A stretch of 64,000 bases of DNA from Gamarada debralockiae (Eukaryota > Ascomycota > Leotiomycetes > Helotiales > Hyphodiscaceae), in assembly GCA_002803225.1 (NCBI GenBank), contig NXFV01001453.1, positions 1-64,000 on the forward strand, given 5' to 3'. Under the pieces are notes generated by a model. The model saw only the letters and a program-made list of their open reading frames with translations. It had not been told where the DNA came from and did not search any database. Shown here in pieces: positions 32,776-44,028 of the stretch (position 1 is its first letter; every line of letters starts with the position of its first letter). The position numbers and the translations under genes were made by a program.

Positions 32776-34719
32776 TCAATGTATCCTTAAACCTTGCACT
32801 TCGAGGTCCTTCTGCTCTCCATGCATCAATCCATGAACATAAGCAAAACCCCTAATACGAAACTCCTCGCCGTCTGGACGCAAGACCAAAGGATACGTGC
32901 TACCACACGGAACAAAAACCACATCTCCTGGTCTTGTTGAAGATATCGAACATCCCATGAATTTGTTTTCAGTGATGAAAAAGCTCGACTCGGGGTATAT
33001 GAAGTCCCAGACCGGTTTTCCAAATAATCGCCCATCTGCATCTTTAGAATCCTCAGACACGTCAGCTGGTATGCACTTGTTGTATGTTTCTTCGTCGAGC
33101 GCTATTTTCAAGTAGGCGACGAATCGTTGCATCAGAAGATTCTCGTCTGCTGGGTCGCTCTTCTCATTTAAACCGAAGGAGAAAGATGTTGCAGCGGCGG
33201 TGAGTACGTCGGCGCTGAAGGGTATGTGTGACTGGCTGTTTCCCATAGTCTTCAGTATTCTTTGCCAAACTTCTTTCAACGTCTTTCGTCGCTCATCTGA
33301 CCCGGTCATTGCATTACCAAAGAAACTTTCGTTGTAGGGTTCGACAAATTTAACAGGACCAATGATAAATCCAGAGAGAGATAGAACGCTCAATTTTTTA
33401 TCAATAGTCCAAATTGGATTTGTCTCCCCGGCGGGTTTCCATGGCAGTGGTTTCCCAAAACGAAAAGGGTTCCGAAAAAGCATGGATAGCTCCCATCGCG
33501 GAACCCATGAAGGATCCTCAGTGCCCTTGACGTAAAGCAAAACATCTGTGTTATTGAAGTTGAGAAGTGCTGCTTCGACAGAATCCCGATACACTTCAGC
33601 GACTGACTTTTTATAATCAGGCTTCAATAGCTCTGCCCCTTTGTCAACCTTCATCATGCCCCGGAGACTGTATATCACATCTCTTGGATCCAAGCTGGAG
33701 AAGTTGGATGCAAGATACAGCATCAAAAGCCAGTTCCTTGGCTGCACCAAATCTGTCGTCACGGTGGCTGCCCACCAGCAATACGCGTTCGTGAAGCCGA
33801 AAGCTTGCGAGAATGCAGTTTCCATTGTAATGTAGCAAGCAACCAGACTGACTCGGTCCCATAAGACCCTTTCAAGGCCACAATGAACCAATCTCTCTTT
33901 GTTGGCATTCACTTCTTGGATAGCCCATACTCGTGTGAAGTAAGGATGCGAGTAGAACCAAACTAGGGACTTCCACATGGCTTCGGTACTGAAGTCGCAT
34001 TCATTTGGCACGGGAAGAGAGTCGTGGGCCTTGACCATAACTTCCTGGTATAGATTGTCTACTGAGCTGAGATCTGAGACTGGAATTCCAAGCCTCTGGC
34101 ATAAGAAGTCCGATATTGTAAGAATCGAGTCGATCGCGACTTTTGCCTGGTGGCCCTCTGAATCTGGCCCAACCCATATGAGGACAGTCTTAGCGTTCTG
34201 GTATATCTTTCGCATCTGACTGACTTGATCGCCACGTTCAGGGATATCTGATTGATTGATACTATTTCGAAACAAAGTCATCAGCTGCAAGAAAGTAGAT
34301 GTGGGAAGTATACATTTCAAAGAACGCTCCAGCACCAACTAGACGGCTATTGAGAGCCTTGCGACATTTTGATTATATACCACAAAGGAATAATTAGAAG
34401 GAGATAATTGGACTACTTACCAGATAGCATCGACCCACAAAGTTCGAGAGCAATCTTGATATCGTAGGTGCTTGAGTGCCGTTTGAAGATTTACGGTCAC
34501 ATCGAGCCTTTTCCCATCAACAATGACTGGAGTTCTGGCCTTTGGATTACCCCATGCATAAGACAGAGATTCGTATTCCGGTGAGTCGGCCCAGTCTACA
34601 CGGCGTAGCACACAGGAGATCGGATCACTTTCCACTCCAGGCAGAAGTTCAAATACCCTGAACGAGGCGGGGGTAGGCAAAGCCTCATACTGATGGAACT
34701 CCTCAGGATATTCAGCCAT
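32776..34719 (-). CDS. Heterokaryon-incompatibility (HET) domain protein
   Basis: Two exons, 34719-34421 and 34261-32776, with a 159-nt intron (GTAAGT donor, AAATAG acceptor) give 594 aa. The split falls in the most conserved HET motif: ...TLWVDAI-W/C-INQSD. Other HET hallmarks are ESLSYAWGNP near residue 50, LQTALKHLRY and ERGDQVSQMRKIYQNAKTVLIWVG, followed by an extended C-terminal region (WAIQEVN, SSLDPRDVIYSLRGM) and the ending RPGDVVFVP...FRIRGFAYVHG. HET domains trigger cell death after fusion of unlike hyphae and have a TIR-like fold in some members. Members are numerous in fungi, so the specific trigger is unknown. The HET domain is N-terminal with no NLR module fused; a partner could be encoded elsewhere. 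Confidence 0.93.
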
Positions 34720-35140
34720 CTTAATGCAAAAAGGCTTTCTGTACCAGTATCAGCGTCGGTGATGCTGAGCTGATGCCTGAAAGTTATGTAGTTGACGTTG
34801 AAACCGAGGTGTGGGTGTGATATTTAATAGTCGCGCGAAAGCAAGTTGCCTTTGTCAGTCTCTAGCATACATTGTCGCACTAATGCAAGCTAAGTCGCGC
34901 GCGACAGATCGACCAATTCCCCGACAACTTTGCTTTCGCCGACTCTAGGGTGGGGCCCCTAAAGGACTGAGTTAGCGCCAACTATTAGCTTTTTCCAAAC
35001 AAGGTTCGACCCATGCTCCGGCACCTTTGCTGCACGCCGCGGACCTCACAATGCAAAAGCTCACGGCTTCATCACGACACGCCACAGCACTGCATCACCA
35101 AAACAATACACACTATTCCTCAGCTGCTCACACCATCCCC
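34720..35140. promoter_or_regulatory. Divergent intergenic region between HET and NIF3-like genes
   Basis: About 400 bp shared by two divergently transcribed genes. No specific site is recognised. An alternative in-frame start of the NIF3-like protein (35051) falls inside it. Confidence 0.4.
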
Positions 35141-35590
35141 ATGGCAGCCGCCGTTTCCGCAGCCGCGCGCTTCAAGCTTATCTTCTTCGTCCCGCCATCC
35201 GCCCTCGCAGCTTGCAAAGCCGCCATCTTCGCCGTCGGGGCAGGCCGCTATCCCGGGCCAGGAAACTACACTGAATGCTGCTGGGTTGCCTTTGGCACTG
35301 GCCAATTCCGCCCTGGCGACGCTGCGAATCCGAATATTGGAAAAGTGGGCGAGCTTGAAGAGGTGCAGGAGGCTAAGGTGGAAACGCTTTGCTTGGGTGA
35401 GGATGTGGTTAGGAAGGCCGTTGAGGCGTTGAAGAAGTAAGTTCTTGGGCTTTTCTAGGGCCTCATTTGGCTTCAATCTATGTCTAGTGTGTGCGTAATT
35501 GTCAAACTGCGGGGCAGGGCTAACGACTCTTTTAGTACTCATCCGTATGAAGAGCCTGCCTATGAAGTGCTCAAGTTAGAGGATTTCTGA
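35141..35590 (+). CDS. NIF3/YqfO-like small protein
   Basis: Exons 35141-35436 and 35536-35590 (GTAAGT donor, TTTTAG acceptor) give 116 aa. The sequence has KLIFFVPPSALAACKAAIF, GAGRYPGPGNYTECCW, GTGQFRPGDAANPNIG and KVGELEEVQEAKVE, then THPYEEPAYEVLKLEDF across the splice. This matches the stand-alone NIF3/YqfO C-terminal-type domain, which is PII/CutA-like in fold and has conserved Cys/His residues that may bind metal. The cellular role is unknown. An upstream in-frame Met at 35051 would add 30 residues rich in His/Ser/Thr, possibly a mitochondrial presequence. I prefer 35141 because conservation begins there. Confidence 0.88.
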
Positions 35591-35638
35591 ATTTTAAAAG
35601 CGGTGTAGCTCAAATTATATTGAGATAATGAATGGAGT

Positions 35639-36295
35639 TCATGATGCAGGAATAGTAAGCTTGATTCCTGAGTTTGACGGAGAAAGCTGATGGTTGGCGA
35701 AATCAGAGGGAAGGTGTTGATCAGTTGCTACGTTGTGGTTGTTCTTCTCCGATGGACAAGCAATCTCCGTTCGTTTTCCCCCTGGGGATGTGATTTGATT
35801 TGCTTCGAGCAAATTGGTACAAGTCAAAGTTTCATCCGATGTCTCATATCCTGCTTCGATTGATATTCTAGCGGAACGCCTAAGGTTATTTTTGAATAGC
35901 TCCTGGTTGTCTCCGTCATCGACTCGTTCCGTCAGGAAGGATGGTAGGGAGCTATAATCCCCATGTTCTCCGAATGCGTAGGCCATTGGCTTGGTTCTTC
36001 TGGGATGAGTGCCGCATCTTTCCTTCAGAATCAAGAGTGCTTCTATTTCTCTTCTCCTTCTGGTTGATGAATCCACTGTCTTGCTTCCTTTGGCGACTAG
36101 TAGTTCTAAAGATTTACATAGCGACATTGTGAAAGCTATCCACCATTGTAAATGTCTACATGTACCCTCATTTTTGACCCTGAACTCTCTCACCACGCTT
36201 CGTCCCACGGGAGTTACAGTCAGGTTCAGGACAGAGCTTCGGGCTCCCATGATATCGACGTCGTGGCGATGCATATCTGCAGGGCGCGCAAACAT
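35639..36295 (-). CDS. Hypothetical protein, 218 aa
   Basis: A single open frame of protein-like composition: a charged middle (STRRRREIEALLILKERCG), acidic and polar stretches (LTERVDDGDNQELFKNNLRRSARISIEAGYE, split by no stop) and a low-complexity C-terminus. There is no signal peptide, transmembrane helix or known domain. It lies convergent to the NIF3-like gene with about 50 bp between their ends. The plus-strand ORFs across the same region are shorter and more basic. Length and composition are the only support. Confidence 0.4.
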   Translation of the reverse strand: MFARPADMHRHDVDIMGARSSVLNLTVTPVGRSVVREFRVKNEGTCRHLQWWIAFTMSLCKSLELLVAKGSKTVDSSTRRRREIEALLILKERCGTHPRRTKPMAYAFGEHGDYSSLPSFLTERVDDGDNQELFKNNLRRSARISIEAGYETSDETLTCTNLLEANQITSPGGKRTEIACPSEKNNHNVATDQHLPSDFANHQLSPSNSGIKLTIPAS

Positions 36296-37298
36296 CTTAT
36301 TAGATATTCGGTATTGTGGGGGTGCGCCATTTGTAGATAGAATGAAGGAAGAGCTATGTTATACCAAAGAGCCAAACACATTAGAACATCGTAGCCATAA
36401 TGATTTATAGCAAAACGATGTGGATCACGATACTGGTGATCAAATGTTCCTAATACTGCCTTTAAACTTCAGGCTGTTCTAAGTAATCTTATACTAAACT
36501 CCCTCCTCGTAAACCTGCAGCTCCGAAGGGTCCGGGATACAGTATTGATTAGAAATTGGACGTAGAACCTTAGCCTTCGGAGATGTTCTGCTTTTCTAGG
36601 CAAATAAGCTTCGACTTGTTATAATTGTTATCTACTCTTAGTTAGCTGAATCCAAGGAAAGACAAATACTCACAAAAAGGCTCCGTTTCATCCTACTTAA
36701 TCTTCCTCCTTTTCAACGTCTAGCACCCGTTGTGCGAACGTGCTCGCCCTGGAAGTCGCTTCACATTTATTGATTGTCGTATCAATTGTTCCTTCACATC
36801 TCCTCCTACCATCACATTTTCATCTACCGTATTGGTCCGGATTCCGACGCAGCGACAGCAGAGGATGCTTGGGACTGGATCTGGGCTTGGTGGCTGTCAA
36901 ACATTCTGAAACTCAAGCACAGATATTAAGTCAAACTTCCCAAACTTGCCATCCTTTTCCCCTGGATTTTCTTTGATGTCTAACGTCTGAATTGGCCCGC
37001 AATTGATGTATTTGGAGGAAACGGAACTGTTCTCGCAATTTTTGCCTGCTCTGCGTTAGCTAAATCCAAAGCGAGAGATTAGACATACAAGAAGGCTTCG
37101 TTTCATCACACTTTTTCCTCTTCTCTTAACACGTCAAGCAACCCATGTCCCATCAACCCTACTTGACAAGTCAAGTATCGTTCTTGATAAGCAGTTGACA
37201 AGCCGAGCTTTACTCTAAGCGGTCCTTTAATATTCTTTCATTAGTTAGTATAAAGCTGCCCATCAAATATAAGTGGAGGGAGTAACATAATATTACAC
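36296..37298. other. Intergenic interval with an internal duplication
   Basis: Contains the first copy and most of the second copy of a roughly 90-bp direct repeat (separate entry). No supported gene; the ORF 36740-36976 has no recognisable similarity. Confidence 0.5.
36641..37145. repeat. Direct repeat, two diverged copies of about 90 bp
   Basis: Copies at 36641-36732 and 37054-37145 share GTTAGCT-AATCCAA, then GGCT-CGTTTCATC, ACTT, TTCCTC, ACGTC and AGCA in the same order and spacing. They are about 410 bp apart and clearly diverged. This may be a local duplication or the two ends of an inserted sequence in direct orientation. Confidence 0.6.
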
Positions 37299-37740
37299 TT
37301 ACATTAGTGACCGGCTTCCTAAATTCTCCGCGAACACATTCGCCAATTTCTTGTAACCAACCAGAAATAAAGCGTCACATGTAGTTACGTATAATACCGA
37401 GTCATCGACAGTCGCCATCTCTTTCAACCTACCTCGAATTGCTCGTCCAACGAATTCGGCAAAATGCTTCAAAGAACGAAGAATAGGATATGATTTTTTG
37501 CCTGGATGATTCTCCTCATATCTGTGAAAATAAAAGGCCGAGGTATTAGAAAAATTCCCCGTTTTGAGGTGTAGGGGAAACTTACTACCGCTACATATCC
37601 ACCTGGCCCGTATAGCACCCACTTGTGTAAGGGAGGACGTCTCTCAAAACAACGTAATCATCGATATCATCATCATCATCATCATCGAATCCATTCTCTA
37701 GACCATCCTTTGCCTTTTCTTTAGTGTCCTTTTCTTTTGC
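37299..37740 (-). CDS. Candidate hypothetical gene with poly-Asp tract (5' exon not found)
   Basis: An internal exon 37740-37595 and a last exon 37521-37299 join in frame through a 73-nt intron with a strong TTTTCACAG acceptor. The combined sequence has a run of seven Asp (ENGFDDDDDDD), then IDDYVVLRDVLPYTSGCY across to YEENHPGKKSYPIL, HFAEFVGRAIRGRL, VLYVTTCDALFLVG and a stop after SRSLM. The Asp run is a GAT/ATC microsatellite at 37665-37686. No in-frame Met precedes it, so a 5' exon must lie upstream of the acceptor at 37741. A hydrophobic ORF there (up to 37985) could not be joined in frame. No family recognised. Confidence 0.35.
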
Positions 37741-38160
37741 CTATCTTGCGTCCTACAAATAAGAGGTCCTAGAGCGGTGAAAATAAGGAGAGAAAGAGTT
37801 GGGTACGGAAGCTCTGTCTCGAATAGCGCAGAGCTAGGCAACTGCACGTAACGCTGACCTGTGGATCGATAAACAAATGATAGAAATCGAAGGTAAAGGG
37901 CGATGTTTGAGAATGTGGAGCTATGAACAGCAAAAAAGAGATGAGGTTTTAAGAGATAAAGGATTACAACAGCTGAATAAAACATGCATTGAAGACCGAA
38001 TTCCAGTCTCAGTTAAACACAGGGGGGGTGGGGCGTCGAGCTATTCTGGTAACAGGGAGCCCATTCTGATCACAAGGGGCCCGTTCTGGCTCATGTGATC
38101 CTGCTCGTCAGGAGTTGACATTCTCAACAGTACTACCAGGATAGGACCCATCTCAAAGGC

Positions 38161-38330
38161 ACACAGAGGGTGACTAAGGATTTCGAGCTGCTAGGGGGGT
38201 AGTGAGCAGAGGTGAGGTGGTGGAGACTGCGCGTGAAGGGTGGGTGAGGCGAGGGTGGGGAGGAGTGAGCGCGAGGTTAGGTGAGGCGAGGGTGAGAAAA
38301 GCAGCGAGGGGTCACGTGCACTGTCACTTG
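38161..38330. repeat. G-rich GGTGAGG-type low-complexity stretch
   Basis: The plus strand is dominated by GGTGAG, GGGTGAGGCGAGGGTG and related G runs, with four or more closely spaced GG/GGG tracts that could form a G-quadruplex. A related but shorter stretch is at 30160-30230. Confidence 0.6.
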
Positions 38331-38371
38331 CAGAACAAGGTGATTATTCAGGCTAAACAACAAGTTTAGTT

Positions 38372-38466
38372 ATACTTGTGCCATCACTCAAAACTCCAAC
38401 CTCTTCTTCTACTCTATACCCATACCAGCGCGGCAATGTAACGAAAGCAAGATACCAATATCGGCT
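38372..38466 (-). repeat. Duplicated copy of the permease terminal exon
   Basis: 38372-38466 is a second copy of 38508-38602, the start of the permease's last exon, at a 136-bp period. Shared blocks include CTTGTGCCATCACTCAAAACTCC, split over CTTCTACTCTATACCC and CAGCGCGGCAATG. Only a handful of substitutions separate them, one turning GCAATGCAACG into GCAATGTAACG. The extra copy lies downstream of the stop on the gene's strand. Confidence 0.85.
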
Positions 38467-38478
38467 CCGAAGCCCCGT

Positions 38479-40197
38479 TCACTCGTCCTTCACATTAACA
38501 AGTTTGGTTATACTTGTGCCATCACTCAAAACTCCAACTTCTTCCTCTACTCTATACCCATACCAGCGCGGCAATGCAACGAAAGCAAGATACCAATACA
38601 GTACAGCCAACATGATACTGTCAACGTCAGTGAATATTACCAAGACCACTCCCTCTATATGACTTCGACTTACATCCCAATTCCAACAATAGCATAAGTA
38701 GCATAAAAGAACCCAACATCCGCCTGCCCATCTTTGGGCGGGAAGAACGGCGCCGCGATCAAAGCGAGACAAATCGCAATCCGAATCCATACCGCTGGCA
38801 GCCAAGCTTTGAACGGTCTTCTGAGGTCGCTCCGCTTTCTCCTCAGCCAGAGTAGACCGAAGGATGTTGCCAACGCAGCAAATTGTCCAGGGTATCCTTC
38901 GACGTCGAGAATGAAGTTGTAGACGTCCCCGCGCGGTGGGACGGCGATGACGAGGAATGATGGGATGTAGTGAACGATCAAGCCGCCCATGGGTGCACCG
39001 AAAGGTTTTGAGGAGGAGAGAAGGCGAGAGAATGGGAGGAAGCCTTGTCGGGCGATCTCTTGGTTGACTCGAGCCTGCCGCTGGTTAGCTGAGTATTCTT
39101 CTCAACTTGGGTAAGAATATCAAACTTGCCAGTGTAAAAGTCACGACCATCACGTTTCCCGCTGCGGATATAGCAATTGCCAGGGGGAGGACGATCTTCC
39201 CAAAGTTTTCGCCAAATACTCGTTCAAAAAACAGAGCAGCGATCAATTCTCCACTGTCTTTCACCTCTTGGAGAGGCACAACGGTGAAATAGGCGAAGTT
39301 GACGAGGAGGTAAAGGAAACAGGAGGTGAAGAGAGCTGCCAGTGTAACAGTTTGCAAAGTCCGAACTGGATCCTTCACTTCATTTAGGACATTGTTCACG
39401 TTGCCTAGGCCAGCGTATGAGTAGGAGACCTTGAATATGGCCGTTGAAAGTGTTCCCCAGCTCCAATTCGAATCCTTCCAAAGGCCATCCCAAGAGACCG
39501 GCGTTGTCGGGACCTTCGATTCGTTCACATGGAATAAAACAACGTATATCCCAGTCAGAGCCATGAATAAAATGAGTCCAACTTTGATCCATCCAAGGAA
39601 GTTCTGTATCCGGATACCCGTCTGGAGAAAACAGCCATGTACAATTGTGATCGCTGTTAAAAGCCCAAGAGCCAGAGATTTCTGTTTTACCTCCGTGTGT
39701 TCGACTCCAAAAGCAAATAATACGTACTCCCCAAACACAATGCAGTTACTGGCCGTGAAGCCCAAGAGTACAGCCTGCGCTGCAACCAATGTCGATGCAA
39801 AGAATCGAGGGTGCTGGTAAGTGAATTCCAAATACACCTTTTCTCCTCCAGATCGTGGAAGCATGCAGCCATATTCCAAGCCCACGATCAGCCCGCACCA
39901 GGCGATGAATGATCCTGCTATCCATAGAAGCATCGCTAGGCCAATGCTACCTGTTGTTTTCACGATCGAGCCAGGAGTCGCAAAGATTCCACTTCCAATC
40001 ACACGCGATATTACCAGAATATATGCACTGCTCCACGAGAGGTTTCGGCCCAGAATTGCGGTCTCTGGCAGTACTGTATTCTCGACATGGCGGTTGAGTT
40101 TGATGCTTTGATCATCTGGTTCGCCGTCGGAGGACGAAGACGGGGGTGGGAGTAACGGTTCTCGTGAAATGCGATCGGGCTCGAATATTGGAGTCAT
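38479..40197 (-). CDS. Methionine-permease-like amino-acid transporter (MUP1/LAT type) with a GC-AG intron
   Basis: A plasma-membrane amino-acid/H+ symporter of the APC superfamily. Exons 40197-39130, 39074-38674 and 38617-38479 give 535 aa with about 12 membrane helices. Family marks are SRVIGSGIFATPGSIVKTTGS in helix 1 (split here by residue limits), LEYGCMLPRSGGEKVYLE, ASNCIVFGEYVLF, YSYAGLGNVNNVLNEVKDP, then QEIARQGFLPFSRLLSSSKPF after splicing. The first intron keeps the frame only if it begins with GC: CTG/GCAAGTTTGA...CGGCAG/GCTCGAGTC. This gives TFTL-ARVNQE, as in homologues. The GCAAGT sequence is the usual strong context of GC-AG introns. The terminal exon is partly duplicated downstream. 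A perfect CYS3-type site lies about 455 bp upstream. The start could be extended to a Met at 40245. Confidence 0.92.
39075..39129 (-). other. GC-AG intron of the permease
   Basis: A 55-nt intron with donor G/GCAAGT and acceptor CAG. No GT donor nearby restores the frame, and reading through gives a stop within 15 codons. GC-AG introns are a minority class in fungi. Confidence 0.8.
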
Positions 40198-43100
40198 TGT
40201 TTTTGGTAGCAGATGCGGAAGAACATCCAGCAATCCTCGGAACAAATAATTATCGGGCTCCCTTCAATTCCATAAAGCTGCAAACCAAATGAGGCCAATC
40301 CGTCGCCGGTACGAGAATTATCCACGAGAATGGCGGAAGGGGGGTAAAGCATCGAAGCCCCTACACTGAGAATGAAGCGCAAGAGAAATCACAGCCAAAA
40401 TATAATTTAAGGATCTCACACAAGATAAATAAACGACTTTCATACAAGTACAGTATCACAAGCGTACTATATAGCAAAATGCTGCCGCAGGAGTGCTTTG
40501 TAATTGTAAGCTGATGCGATACAGTACTGTACTTTGCACAAACGTGTCGTGACTTAGCAAGGCCAGCGACAATCACTATTATTCGTCTCCTCCCCATAAG
40601 AATTCGCCATCCCCAGCCCATCAGGTGGCAGCACTTGCCGTCGCATATTAATGATGCCATTTCAGGGCCGGTCTTTGGTTTTCCGAGCGTCTCGGATATG
40701 GGGTCAGATTCGCGTCTAATTGCGTGCTTTGCGTTTCGATGGAGACTACCTTCGCGATGACCTCGGGTACCAAAGACCGCGCCGTTCCGTCCACCTGGCA
40801 AGGTTGCAGGAGGGTGTGAAGTGAAGCTGGGGAGATTTCTTGAGGCCGTACTGTTATGTTCTTGGATGGGAGCCAGATCTACAGTAAGAAACTTCCCAGA
40901 GTGATGGCTGAACTGTGCAAGACACTGCAAAGTTCACCCGATCCTCTTCTGGGGAGGAACGGATTCATAAAATAGATATAAGTAATGGTGCACATCATGG
41001 CTGCTAGAAGATATGAGGGGAAGCCAGCCCTTAAGACCCACATGTTACCTTGTGCTGAAGGAGCCTAGACATTGCAAGAGAGACTATGGATGTGATTTAG
41101 AAGTAAGGAAAACACCAAGTAACGATCTTTCACGAAGAATCATTCCACTAGTTCCACCTCAAGGGTTGATCTCAAGTCACACACCAAAACTCAAACATGA
41201 TATATCAGCCCTTGACCCAAGATGTTATTGTAGCCATTCAAATAGACTATGGCTTCCCGCTGTGCTTTCTTTTGTAGTCGTCACCTCTGATCAGGCCGGG
41301 TCGCATAGAAAAGTCTCGATCGAGGTCAGTATCTACCCTGAAATGAAGAGTTCGCTTCCAACGGGGAAAGTGTTCAACGAACTGCCTAGATCTGTGACGC
41401 TGTTGGGCGGCTGGCTGTCCAATAAGCGAAGCAACCATAGAATGCTGTGGTATGAGGGGAAGCTAGAAGGGCGAAGTTTATGAGTATCTTTGAGCAGCAC
41501 ACACGTAGCAAGATTTAGCCTCAGCCTTGTAGTGCCGGCGAACTTGCCTTTAAATCATTGATTTGAACACAGCTATTAGAATATACATTATTCCCGTCGA
41601 GACTCTCTCAAAATCCCTAAGTTATCCACGCAAATCAACCGAGTATGTACACAGCAGTGCTCTACAGCTTGATTTCCAGAGCCTTGGGCCTATCATATGG
41701 CGGCGACAAGATCATCTTGACCACTGTTCAGGACGTAGGAAGAGAGTAGCGGTAGCGATAGACTTCCAGTGGCGAGTGTCCAGAATCCGGAAGGATCTGT
41801 GGAGCCAAAATCAGCCCTGCCGAGCTGGGGGAGAAGGTCAGAGGTGAGTGGCAAGCTTTATATGGCTTCGGTGACCTCAGGCTCCTTGTATCCTTTCAAC
41901 GCCAGTAATCTGTTCCAATAATCTCTCAGGATGAAGATTCTACGTCGAGCGAGCCTCCCAAAGGGGTCTTGATGTTAAAATCCCGAAGGCACCTTGCGCT
42001 CCCGTCTATGAGCACCTCACTGTGGCAGTTGTCTCTACATGAAATGCCTCCGAGGACGCTTCAAAACCTCCGCAAGAGGCATTTTCGATGTTGTGGTGAT
42101 TTGAACGCTGTTTATCAAGCGTGGTATCTGGAATGTCTCTGACAAGCGGAACAAAGTCCTCCCGGAGCTTTACTGGCAGTATTAAGGAGACCAACAGAGG
42201 TGTATGGACTGAGCGAAGGCGGTGGAGTACGGCTGAAACCACACTGGGCTGTCTCAAGGACCCACAACCCGTGATTGTCTGGCGCCTAAGTTATGCAAAT
42301 TGCTCTATGTAAGGGTATTGATGATTTGCAGTATTTGCAAAATCTATCAGGTAAGGTGTCTCGCCACTCTGACTAATCTGGGTCTGAAGCGCCCCAGAAA
42401 ATGACAGTTGGAAAGACATACGGACGGAGGTAAAGGCCGTGTTGCGGCAGGCGGAACTTCTCCTGGGATCATCTTTACCAGAGGTCCCTCAATAAAAATC
42501 CCAATCATGATCGCATATTCGGGTAATGGAAAATCCAAAAAGAGCCTTGGTGCGTGGGGCCTCGCGGGTGGTTGAAATTTGCAGATACTTCTGCAAACAT
42601 GGGACGCATCGAGATGCTTTGGGCACATGAGGTACAGAAATTAATGGCACCAGGGGATCTGAATGCTTTATTTAGACTTGAAGTTTATATTGGCTAGAGC
42701 AAACTACCTACATTTATTGTCTGGCGAATTCCCGCTCAAGTGAGGAATAACCCTATATTTCGGAATGAAGACAAGGCTCCGAGACTTTAGGACTGAAAAC
42801 AAACTCTCTCCACCATAAATGAACACCCCCAAGATCGTGGAATCGGTGAAAAATGTCCGGAGTCTTCCAGGTACTTGACCAGGCCAGGTTGAGATCGAAG
42901 CACCCAAGCGCCCCCGCCGCCATAAATCTACCAGCAAGTAACCTGGAAGTGGAGCTCCACGGGACGGGCCCATCTACCAAAAAGTTTCTTTTCCAAGTTT
43001 CTAGACCTCCAGAGAGAGAATCTTGGTTTCTTAGCAAAGCATGAGAGGAATACATATATGATGTTCGTCAGAACATCCTCACCAAATACCCAGAAACCGT

Positions 43101-44028
43101 ATTCTTCAACCCCTGGTCATACGTGCCTGCTTTTCTGCTGCAGTAGCATCCTGCAGCAAAACTCGATTTTACGCCTGCCTTTACTGCGAAATCGTTAAGC
43201 TCACTATCATAGAAAGACTAGGCTCAATTACGAAGTCCGCCCCTGTTTCAGTGTATGAAACCACCAGTCATTCCTACCTAATTGCGATCGACTCGAGATA
43301 TATATGGGGACCCCGAGAACTGAAGGATTTAGCTTGGACGAGCTTCAAATGCTCGCCAGCACGGCTAGCAGCCAGTATTTGGATCTCGAAAGAATAGAGA
43401 ACGGACTCGCGGCATGGATAAGGAACGCCAATCGAGGTCCACAAGCACGCCGAGCAATAGCAGCATTCCCAGTAAGCTATATCCGATTCCAGTGCAGTTA
43501 CTTGCCCGCCCACAGACCTTGCTTCCCCTGAGCCCTGGCAGTGGTGACCAGAAATTGCAAGTGCGGTGTTGGCGCCTCAGTGCACCAACCAGCGCCAACG
43601 TCATCATCAGTATTGAAAGTGTGGCATTCACCATCAGCGGGACGACGCGCAAGACCCTATTAGCATTGACTTTGGTGCAAATGAGAAGGCATACATCTGA
43701 GATTTCGCTCCCAAATGGGTGGGGTTGGTGTATCACGCATTCCGGGCAGGAATTCCGCAATTACACGTGACCTGATATACCTCGACGTTCCCTATCTGCT
43801 TGGAAGTGAAACATTTTGGGAGTCCCGTCGATCCCCTCAAAAGGGTCGCGGGGTCTTTTCAGAGTCAGATTTCTATCGTCTACTAATTTCTCGAGTTGGC
43901 GTTAGAAATTCGAGAGGAAAGAAACGCACCGGACTGACCAATTTCAAAAGTCCTATATTCAGCAAGCTGGGGAGCTCCCATTCCACCCTCATTCTCATTC
44001 TCAGCCTCAACCCCACCAAAACCTCACA
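40198..44028. other. Long interval between the permease and the bZIP gene
   Basis: No gene recognised in 3.8 kb. ORFs at 40361-40930 (-), 41013-41483 (+), 42006-42257 (-), 43365-43760 (-) and 43414-43770 (+) have no recognisable similarity. A frame at 43304-43470 (+) is protein-like (FSLDELQMLASTASSQYLDLE) and ends at a GTAAGC donor, but no following exon could be assigned. The last 200 bp form the bZIP leader, with a CACGTG core at 43764-43769. Confidence 0.5.
40651..40660. promoter_or_regulatory. Perfect match to CYS3/MetR binding consensus ATGRYRYCAT
   Basis: ATGATGCCAT lies about 455 bp upstream of the permease start. The consensus ATGRYRYCAT is known for Neurospora CYS3, the sulfur-limitation activator. 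About one match per 65 kb is expected by chance, so position gives the site its weight: it is in the promoter of a methionine-permease-like gene and 3.4 kb from a CYS3-type bZIP gene. Confidence 0.55.

Noticed and set aside
35120..35542. 140-codon minus-strand ORF over the NIF3-like gene
   Set aside because: Antisense to a clearly conserved protein; shadow ORF.
40361..40930. 189-codon minus-strand ORF upstream of the permease
   Set aside because: No recognisable family, mixed composition, lies in the promoter region and shows no splice context; treated as a chance ORF.
43365..43760. 131-codon minus-strand ORF with two hydrophobic stretches
   Set aside because: Hydrophobic runs could be chance; the opposite strand is open too, and neither joins to a gene.
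43764..43769. CACGTG (Cbf1/Met4-type core) upstream of the bZIP
   Set aside because: A six-base site occurs often by chance (others are in the window, for example near 4228), so it is not called as a regulatory feature.
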